64,000 nt of DNA from Mortierella sp. BCC40632 (GCA_011634665.1 WAEK01000005.1:1647501-1711500), one strand, 5' to 3'; counted from the stretch's first letter, positions 1 to 12,773 are shown. Notes: generated by a model not told the origin, from the letters alone. Translations and numbers: made by a program.

Positions 1-360
1 AGAAAGAAAAGAAGAAGAAAGAAGAATGGAAAACGACCAACGATGCGATGACGGATAGAGCTGAGGATGAAGCGGACGAGAACGGATAAAGAAAGTAAGA
101 GAGAGAGAGAGAGAGAGAGAGACCCCGATTTGGCCTGTCTGTCGTGTATAACGAGAGAAGAAGGAGAAGGAGAGAAGAGAGAGAGAAAAAAAAAAAAGAG
201 AGTTTGGGCTGGTCGGACAACATCACCCAAAACGCAGGACCCAAAAAGCAAATCATAATTCGCTCTGAATCACCCCCCGCCCGTGCTCTCTCTTTTTCTC
301 CTCCGACCGATTCACTGGACCGTGGATCCGCCGCCCTGCCTGATTTTTTTTTTTTTTTTT

Positions 361-392
<32 letters not shown>

Positions 393-1135
393 TCTCGCGC
401 GCTTTCTTGGATCACCCTTTTTTTTTTATTTTTTTTTTTCTCTCTCTCTCTCTCCTCTTCCTACTTGCTGTGTGAAAAAAAAAAAAAAAATCATCCCCCC
501 CACGTAGTCTTTGCTGACTCGTCCACTTCTATGACTCGTTCTCGCTCGTCCAAGAAGCAGTGCTACAGAGATGCATTAGCGGTTGATTGTTCCCGCAGTC
601 CGTTTTGCTCCTTCTCTCTCTTGCCCTTTACCCAAATCGAGAGAGGGACGCCAAGAGTCTTGGAAGAAAAAGGACCCTGTTGTGCAGCAAAGAAAATACT
701 TGATTCTGCGCGGTAAAAAAAAAAAAAAAAAAAAAAGGTCGTCTGCTCTGTCCTATCCTGCCCTGCCCTGCCCTGCCCTGCCCAACCTACTGCACACTGT
801 GTACTTCCGTTGCATGCATTCCAAACCATGTCCCATCAGTGAGCACACAGTGAGCACGGGAGGGCGGAGGAAGCCCAAAGAAAGAAAGAAAGAAAGAGGA
901 CGTCTTTTTTGGTAGGATGGATGTGATGGATGAATGTGCACGGGACGTGGCTTGCTCTCTTTCACTTTCTCACTACAACTCTCTTACCCACTCTCTGTCA
1001 CTCACACACACGCGTGCTCTCTCTCTCTCTCTCTCTATCTCTGTCTCTCCTACTCGGTCTTACGCAAATGCACAGCGCGTTTTGTCTTTCCTCCTTCTCC
1101 TTCTCCTTCCCCTTCTCCTCATTCCACCCACCGCC
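1..1135. other. Low-complexity upstream region, no gene seen
   Basis: This is the region 5' of the Arb2/FAM172-like gene. It is made of GA tracts, (CT)n, long T and A runs, a CCCTG pentanucleotide array near 757-782 and a CT block at about 1017-1040 just before the start codon. The open frames here are translations of these simple repeats (poly-F, SLSLS, RERE) and I do not call them genes. No clear TATA box could be singled out. Confidence 0.6.
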
Positions 1136-2965
1136 ATGTACCGAAAACGAGTCCTAAAGCCCCCAACGCCTACATTCCCAAAGACCCTCGAGGAAATGGG
1201 CTACTCCATCAACAACGACAGTCTCCTTGTTGATGCTGAAGGTACTATTTTATTCATCCTCTCCCCTGTCTATCCAATCTCTTTTCAGTCACATTCGACT
1301 TTCTCTCCATCCATCCACATCCATCCATTCATCCATCAGCCCCCATTCCTTCCCTCCCCTTCCTTCCTTCCTTCCTTCCTTCCTTCCTTCCCCCCCCCTC
1401 AGTATCCTCCTCCCTGCGCCTTTTTTTTTTTTTTTTTTTTTTTTTTCTTTTCTTTTCTTTCTCTCTGCATCTCTGCAGTTTTGTACCGGCATTGGAAACA
1501 GGATCAAGGGGGAGGAACCAACGGGAACCATTTCAGGGATTCACTCTGATGACTAGAGAAGATTATTTAAGCCCCCTTCGTCCACCATAACAGAAACTCC
1601 ATGGCGCTTTGTTGACTATTTGTGTCTGTCTGTCTGTCTCTCTCTGTGTGTGTGTATTTCTGGACGGGTGTGGATATGTCCATATATTGAGGATCGAAAC
1701 CACCCACCACTCCTTCATCCCTGACCTACAAAGCAGGGAGGAGAGGAGGAGGTCTTGTGTCCTCTCCTCCTTCCATTTACCCACATCATGGCGCTCTCCC
1801 AGAATCAGAAATCTCACTCTCTCGCTCTCGCTCTCTGTTCCATCCTAGGGAAAAAATACGAGTTTGATCTAGCGTCCAAGCAGAGAACGTACCAGGAGGC
1901 ACACGGCAGGGCTCTCTATGGTAAGAGGGGTCTTGCTCTGTTCCCCGACCACTTGGCCACGTTTTTTTCTTGTCTCCCACACGCGCGTGGAAAATGTTAG
2001 AGTGCATGCTCTTAACAATGCACCCGTTTGTTTTTCTTCCTCAAGACGCGGTTCTTCTCAAGGTACACGAGAGACTCAAGTCGGAGTATGGACTAGTTGA
2101 AGCGACGGTGCCTCTGGGGATTGATGAAGCGGACAAAAAGTCTCCGAGAGCAAGCATCCTGTTATCGTAAGAGATGTTCACTCTTTGTATAAACACCATG
2201 TCTACCCTTTTCCGAGTCCTGGAAGACATTTGTTCCACGCGCTTTTACCTATTGATTCTATTCCTTAACTAAAAAGAGATTCTGACATCTTGACTTGATA
2301 GATCAGATGCTAAAGAGTGTAAACGCGTCCTAATCATCGTCCCAGGAATCGCAGAGGCGTAAGAATCACACAAAATCGCATCCTCTTGAAGACTTGACAC
2401 TCTGCCCTATCGGAAGAATCCACCTAAACACAGATCCATTCTTGACATGTAACTAGACTGGGCTCTTGGTCTCGACGACTCCTCACCAACTACAGCGTCG
2501 AGGTATTTTGCTGCAAGAGATTTGAATAGGAAATACAGGAAAAGGAGATGACCTCCAAGTATTGACTGATCAGCTGACTTTATTGTCCTAATCTTTCCCC
2601 CGCCCCATCCTTCCTTTAGAAAGGATCTTTGCTCGATACAGTCGCTCGGGCCCGCAAGGCCGGTCTTGGTGTTGTCCTCTTGAACCCGAATGCTCACTTT
2701 TGGGTTGGAGGAGAGGCAGTGGTAAGGATTAGCTAGGGTGATACTGCAAACGATGTCTTTTTGTTTTTATTTTATCCGCCGTCCTCAAGGAAAGAAAGAG
2801 TCCATGCTTAACTATGGCTTTACTGTGATCAATAACAGATCACGTACCCTTCCAAGGGTACACCAGGAGTCGTACCATGTAAGTTTTTCTTTTTTCTTTT
2901 CTGTGTAGCTGCCCATCTTGCTGCCTGACCATTGCTTGCTCTTGTCAAACTTCTATTATCATAGG

Positions 2966-2997
<32 letters not shown>

Positions 2998-4057
2998 TAA
3001 AAACTGACACCCGAAAATATTTTTACAGATTTGGAGAGTCCTGAGCAACATGTCGACTATGTCCTCAAGAACATTGTCCAGTAATGACACTTGAGTAGTT
3101 ATTTTTGTCCGCACACGATTTTTTTTTTTTTTTTTTTTTTGCTCACTTTCTGCCGCCGTGATCTACTTTTGTGTATTAATTCCCTGTGATGCTTCCTCAC
3201 CACTGTCTCAAACACACACACACACACAAACATACACGTACAATCATGTCCCCCCCCCCTCTCCTATTTTAGAGAGTTTGCATCTAGTGAACTATATTTT
3301 ATCGCATACAAGTATGGCACACATTGCCTGATGACTGCCCTTGCGGACCAATGTAAGGAATAGGAAGAAGAAAATGAACGAAATGGGTGACGGTTAAAAA
3401 AAAAAAAAATGCAATCTACATGTAATGCAGGGAGAACACAAGCACAACTGACCGAGGGATGGATGGCTTGGGGGGGAAAAAAAATCTTCTAGTTGACGCG
3501 TTCAAAAACCGAGTATCGGCCTTGGCTATTGTGGATGGACTCCAATCAATTGAAGCATGCAGCAGCCCGGATTTCAAGAAATGGTGGTCATTGGTAAGAA
3601 TGGTCCTTTTATTTATTTGTTTGTTTGATTATATTCTTTGTTCACTAGGGACCTCACACATCCCCTCCCCTCCCCTCCCCTAAGGCTGTTTCGAAAGAAC
3701 TGATGTTTCTTTTTCTTCTCTTGAATGGGAATGACGATTGTTGCTCATTAGAATGCAGCGGGCTTTGTCCCATCTCCGGATGGAAAAGGAACTGTAGACT
3801 ATCGATCGATTCAAGGCTGCAATTGTGTGTTGATGGGTACAGAGCAGCCAGATATGTGTATCCCAGAAAGCATGGACCCGGTCTTCAAGTTCTTTGAGAC
3901 AAGAAAGGCACGAGACAACGTGTTTGAAAAGTATCGGGAAAGGCTTCTTGAATACCGTGAGGACGACCCAACAACAGTTTTGTTGACGTTCAGCGCTCTG
4001 AGCGAAGATGAGGATGACGAGACTGGCCTTGGAGGTGGGAAAGGTGGCGGATGGTGA
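1136..4057 (+). CDS. Arb2-domain / FAM172-family protein, 11 exons
   Basis: Exons read as 1136-1241, 1849-1920, 2046-2166, 2302-2358, 2457-2502, 2620-2721, 2839-2878, 3029-3080, 3273-3352, 3493-3593 and 3752-4057. All have GT-AG borders and sum to 1083 nt, giving 360 residues. Family hallmarks are the N-terminal FPKTLEEMGY, then LIIVPG, GSWSRRLL, GLGVVLLNPN and SPEQHVDYV, which parallel FAM172A. Arb2-type domains have an alpha/beta-hydrolase-like fold; in fission yeast Arb2 belongs to an Argonaute siRNA chaperone complex, and animal FAM172A is linked to AGO2 and co-transcriptional splicing. The usual nucleophile-elbow position reads AYKYG (about 210-214), with Lys at 212 where FAM172A has Ser. 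The C-terminus is acidic, then Gly-rich. A G/A run at 3471-3484 lies in intron 9; including it as an exon breaks the frame. The function in this organism is inferred. Confidence 0.82.
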
Positions 4058-4105
4058 CCGTGGGAGGATATTGTTTTGAAGGAGAATACGTATAGGCAAG
4101 TGGCC

Positions 4106-4111
4106 AATAAA
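4106..4111 (+). terminator. Poly(A) signal of the Arb2-like gene
   Basis: A canonical AATAAA lies about 50 nt after the stop codon at 4057, a normal distance for a cleavage/polyadenylation signal. Confidence 0.5.
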
Positions 4112-4894
4112 CAGTGCATCTCTGGTTCACAGGAGAGAATTCAACGACCTCCGAGTCCATGCAGCAGAGACTCCCCCGAGTCGGAGACCGTTGCAAGGGA
4201 GGAGTACGACGGAGAATGACACACCGCATTATGGGGGGACAGGATGCGGCGGGCTTCCATTCTTCTTTCCAGAGAGCCGAGAGAGAGAAAAAAAATGCGA
4301 GCAAACAAGAGGACATAGAAGGCAGACAAAGAAGACGGGTCAGCAGGGCACACGTCTCGTCTTGTTCTGGCCCAACCGCCCGCGTTCGTCTTGCGTATTT
4401 TTTTTTTTTTAAAAAAAAAAAGGGCGGAGAAGAATGACACTCTCTTCCCACTCGCTTGCATCTCCTCCATCTCCATTCTTCATCGACTCTTGAGCACAAC
4501 CCCGAATCCCGAACATTTCGTCTGTCTGTCTTTTTCCTCTGTGCTCCAAACTTGCATCTGCGCCCTTTTTACTTTTTTTTATTTTTTTGACCACCTCTCC
4601 TTGCCTTTCACTTTTCTCATTCTCTTTCCCATTGAATTACACCCCACACCCAACAAGCATTCACTTGCACACGTCTCTCCCGCAGAGCAAGGACATTCTC
4701 TCTCTCACACACTCTCTCTCTTTCTCTTTCTCTTTCTCTCCGAACAACACAACTCTCGCGTTCTGTGCCTCCTCATTGCTTCCACTTTCTTTCTATAGTT
4801 TTACATTGCGCCTACTGTTCATTCCACCATTGCGTGCCACCAGAAATATATATAATACAAATAGTCAACAAAGAAAGAAAGAAAGAAAGAGACC
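4112..4894. other. Intergenic region with T/A runs and CT tracts
   Basis: It separates the Arb2-like gene from the CBS gene and acts as the latter's 5' region. It contains a T12-A11 inverted run at about 4398-4421, several CT tracts, and (GAAA)n at 4870-4890 directly before the next start codon. No gene is seen. Confidence 0.5.
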
Positions 4895-6304
4895 ATGACC
4901 AGCAGTCGAGTACTTCAGAATAACCATCTCCACCGTGAAGGGTTGACGACTCTTAGCCATGACTGGACACTTGTAAAGGCCGGTCTTTTGGTAGAGAAGC
5001 AAAAGCTTGTCACCATGTATGTGTCTTTTTTTTTTTTTTTTTTTTTTTCTCTCACTCTATCTCTTTTTTAGCTGTTCAGACCCTTCAGGCTTTTTTTGCT
5101 GTTTGTTTCTGTTACCTAGTCAGATACGATTGAAGGACAAACAAAGAAAGAAAGAAAAAAAAAAAAAAAGAAAGAAACGATCTATTTGATGGCTCATCTC
5201 TCTAGTTCAACCACTCTCTCTCTTTTCTTTCATCTTAATAACTAAAACCTAGCGATGCGGATGCGACCGTCGAGGATGCTTGCGAGGTAACAACAAGAAA
5301 AAATGAAAAAAAAAAAAAAAAAAGAGAAAGTCCTCTTTTTTCTTCACCCACTCTCTTATTCTCTCTCTCTTTCTCGCTCGACTCTCGGCCCCCTTTCTCA
5401 ATCTCACGTCACTTCAGAGGAACGACCGAGATCAGATCCGAAAAGACAAAGAGAAAGAGAAAGAGAAAGAGAAAGTGGCTGACAGGAGAAGGCGATTCCT
5501 CTCCACAGGATAGAGATCAACAAAAGGAACACACCCACTCTTTTATTCTCTCTCTGGTTGGAGGAAAGGGAGACTCGCTCGGGGGACAATCAAATCGATC
5601 AATCAATCAATGTCCTCGGAAAAGGCTTGGAAAGAGAGAAATAGAGCAAGAGATAAAGTGAGAACAAGAACGAGAAAGAAAGAAAGAAAGAGAGAGTGTG
5701 TATTACTCTTTCTTTCTCTTTTTTTACTCTTCTTCCTCTCTCGCTCTCTTTCTCTCTCTCTCTCATACATTCTCATATGACTCACTATCCTTCTCGCCCC
5801 ATCACCTTCATGGATCAAACCCATGGGACAGACAAACCTGTTAAAGGCGGGAAAAAAAAAAAGAGAGAAAAGAAAAAATAAGGGCCACTGTTGTTAGGTG
5901 ACCAAGAAGAAGTCGTCCATCATCAACAACTCTGGTCCCCATCTATATTATTTTTTCTTGTCATCCGAGGATCGGAAGAAAGACGAGGCTGATTCGTTCT
6001 TTCTCTCCTTCTCTTTCCTCTTTCTCCCTCCCTCCTACCCCTTGCATGGAACGGCATAATCCTGTGAATGGATAAAAAAAAAAATAGGTCCTATTGAAGA
6101 ACGGAATCACATCGGCTCCCGTATACGACAGCACAAGAAAGATGTTTGTCGGCATGTTTGACTATGGCGATCTGATGACCTACATCCTCCTGCTACTCAA
6201 AAAGATGGAGGTCCCACTCGAGGATCAAACCATGGAGATGCGCGACTTGATCCAACGAACAAGCAAGAGTCAAAATGTTCCTGTTAAGCTAGCCTCTGGT
6301 ACAG

Positions 6305-6347
<43 letters not shown>

Positions 6348-7862
6348 GGATTGTGTCTCGATAGAGATGCATGGCATGCATGCATAATGGCGATAGGAAG
6401 GGGGGAGGGGCGGAAAGCGACCTGGGGAGTGAGGGGGGGTGGGGAGGGATGGGGAGGGATGGGGAAATGGGGGGGGTAAAGGGGGGAAGGGGAGCAAACA
6501 GTGAGCTGGCAGAGTGAAATAGCTCTTTCTCTCTTTCTCCCTCTTTCTGGATTTCTGGAATGGATAGAACACCAACAAAGGAGATTGTCCGAGGAATTTT
6601 GTCATTTATGACGAGAAACAGGTTTTTTTTATCGGGTCACCATCGGTTCCCATCCGGTGAAAAAAAAAAAAAAAAAAAAGAGGGGATTAAACGAGTGAAG
6701 CAACAACAATGCATCGGACAGACGAGTCTGACCACCAGGACGAACAAACAGGAAGAAAGAAAAAGTGAAAAAAAACAAGGTTAATCACGACATGGGAATG
6801 TCGGAAAAAGAGAAGCGGAGACAGATTGAGTCGATACCTTTTTTTTTTTTTTTTTTTTTTTCTAACGTTCTAGAGATGATCTCCCTTTCTCTCTCTTTCT
6901 CTCTCTCTCCAACAACTAGACCTGTCAGGCAAGGATCCTTTCTGCACAGTGTTGACAGAGACAAGGCTCGGAGCAGTGGTGCATGATTTTGGAACTGGCA
7001 TCCATCGAGGTATTTCTTTCGATCTATCTATTCAATAAGGTGTTGCTTTAAGGCATGGATTGACTCCTGATGATGACTAGAGTGATCCAAGCTGGAAAAC
7101 GAACTTTCAGGAACAGGAAGAGAAAACCGCTTTCTTGACAATTTTGTCTCGATGGACTTTTTTTTTTCTTTTTCTAGTTGCAGTCATGGATGCGGATGGT
7201 AATATGAAGGGCATTCTGTCTCAATCGTCGACATTGGATTATTTAATGCGCCATGTAAGTTCATATTTCTTCTTCTTCTTTGTTCCGTTCCGCAGGCTGT
7301 CGTCATTAGGCGTATTTTTTTTTTTTTTTTTTTTTTTGGTGGATCGAGCCAAACGGTAGCGGCTGTTGTTTAGTTTTTGACTGGATCAAAGTATCGGGAG
7401 TCCAACTTCTTGGCCAAGAATGAAAACTAATCACGTTTTTTTTTGTTTACTGTCTGTCTACTTTCTCTTTCCTAGTTGAGCGAGTACCCTAATCTTCAAC
7501 CAATCATGCAAAAGAGCGTAAGTTGACTATTACTACTACTACTAGATTTTCTTCATCGAACGAGTTGAAGGTGTGTTTCTATGAGATCTTGGGATAGTCA
7601 AACCTTTTCTTATTTTTTTTTGTGGTTGTATGGATCCCTCCCTCCCCCTTGTTAGCTCCAACAATGTGGTCTTGTCAATAGCAAGGTGCTCTCTGTCAAT
7701 GGCGAAGAAAAGGTTTTGAACGCTCTGATTTCCATGAGTAAGTTCCTCTGTTTTTGTTTTTTTTTTTTTTTTTTTCTTCCCGCCAGAACTATTAGTATTA
7801 TTTCTTTTTTTTTTCACTCGTGTCGACGCTCGAGCTTTTGTAGATTGGATATGACGTTTTGC

Positions 7863-7897
<35 letters not shown>

Positions 7898-8322
7898 ATC
7901 GTCCATCTCACTCGACATTTTTATTTTTGTCGCAACCACAGGCACAAACAGTGTATCATCATTGGCTGTACTGGATGACCAGGGAATGCTCCTCGGTAAT
8001 ATTAGTATGACGGATATATAAAAAAAAAAAAAAAAACGTCGGCGTCTAGTTTGTCGTCATCTCTCGAGAAGAGAAGAACGTTGGCGCTTACAAAGATTTT
8101 TTTTTTCTTTACTTTATTTTTGGACCTTTGGGGATCGGAGTAGCATATTATGAAGAATCTTCGAACGTCATGGCTCTGGATCAGCTGCTTCCAGCTTGTA
8201 TGCAAGATTCGTCTCTCGCACGGTGTGGAGAGTGGAGAGGTATGTAGTATAAACTCTCTTGTTTCCAACGGTTCTTGAACTTTTTTTTTTTAAGTCACTC
8301 TGTCACTCTGTTTCTCACACAC

Positions 8323-8381
<59 letters not shown>

Positions 8382-8562
8382 GGATCAATACCCAATCCTG
8401 GACGTGAATGTAAAGTCGACATTTGGATATACGCTCTCCAAACTTCAGGCGACCAAGGCACATCGGATGTGGATTGTGAATGATAGTGGATGTGCTGTTG
8501 GAGTTGTGAGCCTTACCGATGTTTTTAGGGTGTTCAGCGGATTGATCGATGAGCAAATCTGA
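4895..8562 (+). CDS. Four-CBS-domain protein, SNF4/AMPK-gamma-like
   Basis: Exons read as 4895-5016, 5253-5286, 6088-6298, 6920-7009, 7178-7254, 7476-7517, 7656-7737, 7942-8018, 8144-8239 and 8383-8562. They sum to 1011 nt (336 residues), close to Snf4 and AMPK gamma. Four CBS units are visible: the first around ITSAPVYD and VGMFDYGDL, the second around GIHRVAVMD, the third around SSLAVLDDQG and GNISMTDI, the fourth around KAHRMWIVND and GVVSLTDVF. CBS pairs bind adenine nucleotides, so an energy-sensing regulatory subunit is the likely role; SDS23-type proteins are the alternative. All junctions are GT-AG except exon 8 to 9: in frame, exon 8 runs into a TAA at 8019 without a GT donor, although the reading frame matches on both sides. 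Introns 2 (801 nt) and 3 (621 nt) are long and full of CT/GA repeats. Confidence 0.8.
6398..6495 (+). repeat. G-rich tract inside intron 3 of the CBS gene
   Basis: About 100 nt with at least ten runs of four or more G on the coding strand, separated by short A/T-containing spacers (GGGATGGGGAGGGATGGGG and similar). It lies in the 621-nt intron between exons 3 and 4, so it would be present in the pre-mRNA. Confidence 0.8.
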
Positions 8563-8666
8563 GCACCAGTCTTCTCCCCCCCCTTTTTTTTTATTATTCT
8601 TTTTCTTGGCGTCTTTCTTTCTTTTCTTTTCTTTTTTCTTTCTTTCACTGGAGTGAAAAGACAGAC

Positions 8667-8703
<37 letters not shown>

Positions 8704-9044
8704 TTGAGAGAAAGAGAGAAAGAGAGAAAGAGAGAAAGAGGAAATATGACGCCAAAGGGACATATAACATACCATGAAGCGAAGAATAAAGACGCTCTAG
8801 GATAAGCCGACAGTAGCAACCACATTAGCAACCATTGGCGGCAGTAGCAACAACAACGACAACAACAACAATATCAACAACAACCACAACAACCACAACA
8901 ACATTCTCATGTTGAGACGGTTACGTAATGCATGGGCCAGAGGAAGGGAGAGATTTGATAGGGTAGAAAAGCAGCGAGAGTGTCACTAGTAAAGAGTCTA
9001 AAAGACATACAAATGTGATAAGATGACTGTGCGAGAGTAAGAGA

Positions 9045-9083
<39 letters not shown>

Positions 9084-10572
9084 TGCAATGACCTGTCAGG
9101 TGAAACTAAAAATTAAGGGCAGAGCGATGAGGATGGGCTTATCGGAGAAGGAACAAGATGTTGATGGTGCCTGAAAAAAAAAATGAAAAAAGAGCTTAAT
9201 ATGGATTGGCATGCCCGGGCCCCATCATCGATCTTCATCATTCCATATCAATATCATTCGAATATGGGCAGTGTATATCACCTGAAATGACACAGAACAA
9301 CAAGTAGATTATGTGTAGCCATAGTCTGTAGCCCTTTTAGACCTCCCAAGAACTTTGCTTTACATCCGTCATACATGAAAGGGGAGAGAGCATGGCATTT
9401 TCGCCACTCCAGAAAAAATAGTCAATAACAGAGTGGGTGTGGGATACATCGAGCAGACACACAGGGCAGGGCATCGTAACATTGTTCGGCACGGGCGTCG
9501 ATGCAGGCGAGTGTGTTGTGTATTATTGTTGTTGTGTTTGTGATCCCTCCTCCCCTCCCCTTCACTCCCGACGTATCCTCTGACGCAAAAGTAATTTAGA
9601 AAGCAGAAATCACCATGCAGCGTGAGAGACACTAGCCGAACTGTCGCTCACCAGAGAAGCAAGGACTACAAAGTGTGAAAAAGTAGGAGCCCAGGGCGGA
9701 TATCAGGCAAGTGGGCGGGCGAGGCGAGGGTGAAAGGCCGAAAAGAGAAAGAGAGAGTGAATGAGTGAGTAAGAAAGAGCCCGGCGAAGTGAACAGGTGT
9801 TGGGGACTCTTTTTTTTTTGCACTTTTCCCTTCCACTCGTTCTCGCTCTCTCTCTCACTCACTCTCTTGCTCTTGTCCACCTGTTCGACCCATTATTTGC
9901 CCCGTTCCTTGCCTCGCCGCCTTTTTCTTTTTCTTTTTTTGCACTCGTCCTTGCACTCTCACTCTCACTCACTCACTCTGCACCTGTGCCTGTGTTGTGT
10001 GTGTGTTTGGAAAAGAAAGAATAGAAACGGATGAAGACCATCTCGCAACTCTCTTTCTGTCCATCCTCCTCTCTTCCTCTTCACTACCTGATTCATTGAC
10101 CTCCTCAGCCCACTCTTTCCTCTAACGAATTCATCATACACACAGTCAGCTAGTCCCCCCATTCGGTCGCTCTCTGTCACACGCTCATTCTTCTTTGCAT
10201 CTCATCCATCTCATCTCCGCTGATACCCGTTCCCATCCTTCCTCTCCTTTCTGGTCCCTTACCACTACCACCGCCACCATTGATGAGTGTCTAATCCCAT
10301 CCCGGCATCCTCTCGCCAACAACCCATTGCCTCCTCCTTTTTCAATTTAAAGAAGAGAACCAAAAACAGGCACCTTCGCCTCCTTCTTCCTTCTCTCGAC
10401 TTCCTTGACCTTCTTTTCCCGTTCAAGCCAGCAACACTGAGCCATAATGCCTTCCCCTCCAGCTTCTCGGGACCAGCCCCCTTGCATAGGGAAAGGAAGG
10501 CAACCATCCTGCACAGCAGCGCCTGATTCGACTCAGAGGCAGACCGGTTCTCGCAGGACACACCCTCTCTCA
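8563..10572. other. Gene-free 2-kb interval with simple repeats
   Basis: It contains GA microsatellites (about 8670-8740 and 9040-9080), a degenerate CAA array at 8838-8905, and CT-rich DNA leading into the next gene. An AATAAA at about 8784 may serve the CBS gene. ORFs here translate simple repeats. An in-frame ATG at 10447 belongs to the next transcript's 5' region and is not preferred as a start. Confidence 0.5.
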
Positions 10573-11979
10573 ATGGCGCGTATCGTCCTACTCTTGGCGA
10601 GCATTCTCCTTTGCTTCTCTCCCAACATGGTCGATGCTTATGATTGTGCACTCCCTACTGCTGGAGGTTCCTATAAGGCCGGCGATCCTATTTCTCTTGC
10701 CATAAGCGGTGATAACGGCGCTACTTTCTTCAAGAAAGGCATTGAAGCTATTAAAGGAGCCGTCCAAGTATCCCTCTTCTGCAAGGTGGACAAAAAGCTG
10801 ATCATTCAGACCGCCTACCCCGACGCCATGAAGCCCTTCCTTTGGACAGTTCCCAGCGTTGGCAATGCCACCGTTCCTGGCGGCACCATGGGCACTTGTG
10901 CTGGAAACGCGTTCTATATATCATACTCGGTCCAGGCTTCGGAAGTTATTGGTACGAAAGAGCATACTGTCATCTGTCCCGACATCACCATCCTGCCCGA
11001 CCCTAATCTCCCAAAGACCACTACCACCACCACAACTACCACCACCACAACCTCAACCTCAACCACGAGTTCTAGTTCGAGCTCGAGATCGCCATCAACT
11101 ACTCCTGATAATTCAAGTGATTCCAAACCACTACCAACTACCATCATCATTGCAGCGATCGTAAGTATTTTCAGTGAAGGATTTTCTTTATTTCTTTTTC
11201 TTAATTTGCTACTTATTTAGGATGAAGAAATACCTTGTTGTTCACACTTTCTATCTCTCGACCCAACCCTCTGAATGGGATAGGCTGGATTTGTGGCCTT
11301 GGTGCTGATAGCCGTGGCTATCTACTTTTACCTTCGCCGACAAAAAATTAAGCGAATGGAGAATGCCATCATGCCCTGGTCTAACAAAGATGACTCCAAG
11401 GCAAACCTGCCAATGGAAGAAAGTTCCAATGCACTTCTATCCGAGAAAAGGAACACCAAGGTGGATGTCACTGGTGCTACCATTGCTACTGGCAATCCTG
11501 GACTGGGTTCGCCCCAACAGCACCATGATTATGACCAGCAACATCAGGACGACTACTACAACGCCAACTATGCTACTGAAAAGGAAAATTACCTCCTACA
11601 ACAGCAGTATCTACAACACAACCAGTACTACCAGCATCTTCAGCAGCAACAGCAGCAACCCTATTATGATACATCTGCAGTGGTAGACTACCCGAGACCG
11701 CCCGAAGCATCCTATACAGCAGGATATTATCCACCACCACCACCCTCCTCTAGCTCTTCCAGGAGTCCTGACCACCAATACAGTGTGCCATCATACTCGG
11801 CTACACCAGAGACTAACGGCATCATGGGTCACAAGACCTCGGTTCGAACTATTAAGCCCAAGACATCGGTGCCTGGACGAGCCCCACAAGAGTTTGCACC
11901 TCGTCCATTATCCAATGCAAGTCTACCTGAGAAGGGACATCCTGTACAAGAGGTGCCTATGCAAGAGATTCATCGCTAA
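10573..11979 (+). CDS. One-pass surface protein with Kre9/Knh1-like N-terminus
   Basis: Two exons, 10573-11160 and 11284-11979 (427 residues), with the intron bounded by GTAAGT and TAG. The start at 10573 places a signal peptide (MARIVLLLASILLCFS, cleavage probably after VDA) at the N-terminus; the upstream in-frame ATG at 10447 would bury it. The ectodomain begins CALPTAGGSYKAGDP, a pattern like the Ser/Thr-rich wall-synthesis Kre9/Knh1 N-terminal module, and has paired cysteines. A Thr/Ser mucin-like stalk follows (about 150-180), then a TM helix split by the intron, a basic RRQKIKR stop-transfer, and a tail of about 200 residues rich in Q, Y and P, ending with several proline motifs. It is probably a wall sensor or adhesin; the function is not known. 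It is paralogous to the gene at 14436. Confidence 0.75.
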
Positions 11980-12263
11980 AGATTATGGAGAAAAAAAAAG
12001 AAATAATAACAAAACAAAGCAAAGAGAAGTGGCGGTAGTATGGAATCGTTAAACGGTTCACTGCTTTTTTTTTTTTTTTTTGGTATGAGTATCCCAAAAA
12101 AAAAAATCTCCTCATCCTCCAGCCTACCATCCATCCATCTAACCAACCAGTCAACCAACCACCTCTCTTTCAGTTACCCATGTCAATCTTGAAAGAAAAG
12201 AAAAAGCTACCCCTTTCCCTAACATTCGCACAGGCACAATACCTATTTTATACGCCTTTGACG

Positions 12264-12294
<31 letters not shown>

Positions 12295-12698
12295 CAGCAC
12301 ATTTATATTTATTTACAACTAGTCGTATTATGTCTTCCTCTCCTTCCCTCCCCTTTTTTGAAGTTTTAGCTCGGATAAAAGCCAGGGCAGAGCTTATGTA
12401 TTGTAATTGCTGTTTGCCGTTGTTGATTTATGGCTCGGAGGATGCTGCTGACAACAGCAAAGAGTCTCTAAAGATATCTTTTTTTTTTTTTTTTGAGGGA
12501 TGGAGGAATGGAGGACAAGCGAGTGAAAGAGTGTCACTCTCCCTCCCGTAACCTAGTCGTCGACTCCTAATCATCGCCATGAAAAAAAAAAAAAAAAAAA
12601 AAATGGTGCGCTATAACCTCCGAACAGAAATGTCGTAACAAGAGCGGAGAAGAGGGAGGGGGAAACAGCGGGGTATGGAGGAATGGAGTGGCCACATC

Positions 12699-12741
<43 letters not shown>

Positions 12742-12742
12742 C

Positions 12743-12773
<31 letters not shown>

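Noticed and set aside
917..1549. 210-residue + ORF with poly-S/poly-F
   Set aside because: Only its part from 1136 to 1241 is coding; the rest is promoter repeats and intron 1.
3431..3492. Extra exon of the Arb2-like gene (RTQAQLTEGW reading)
   Set aside because: Including it ends at a TAG or shifts frame, while direct joining of 3352 to 3493 is in frame and aligns with FAM172.
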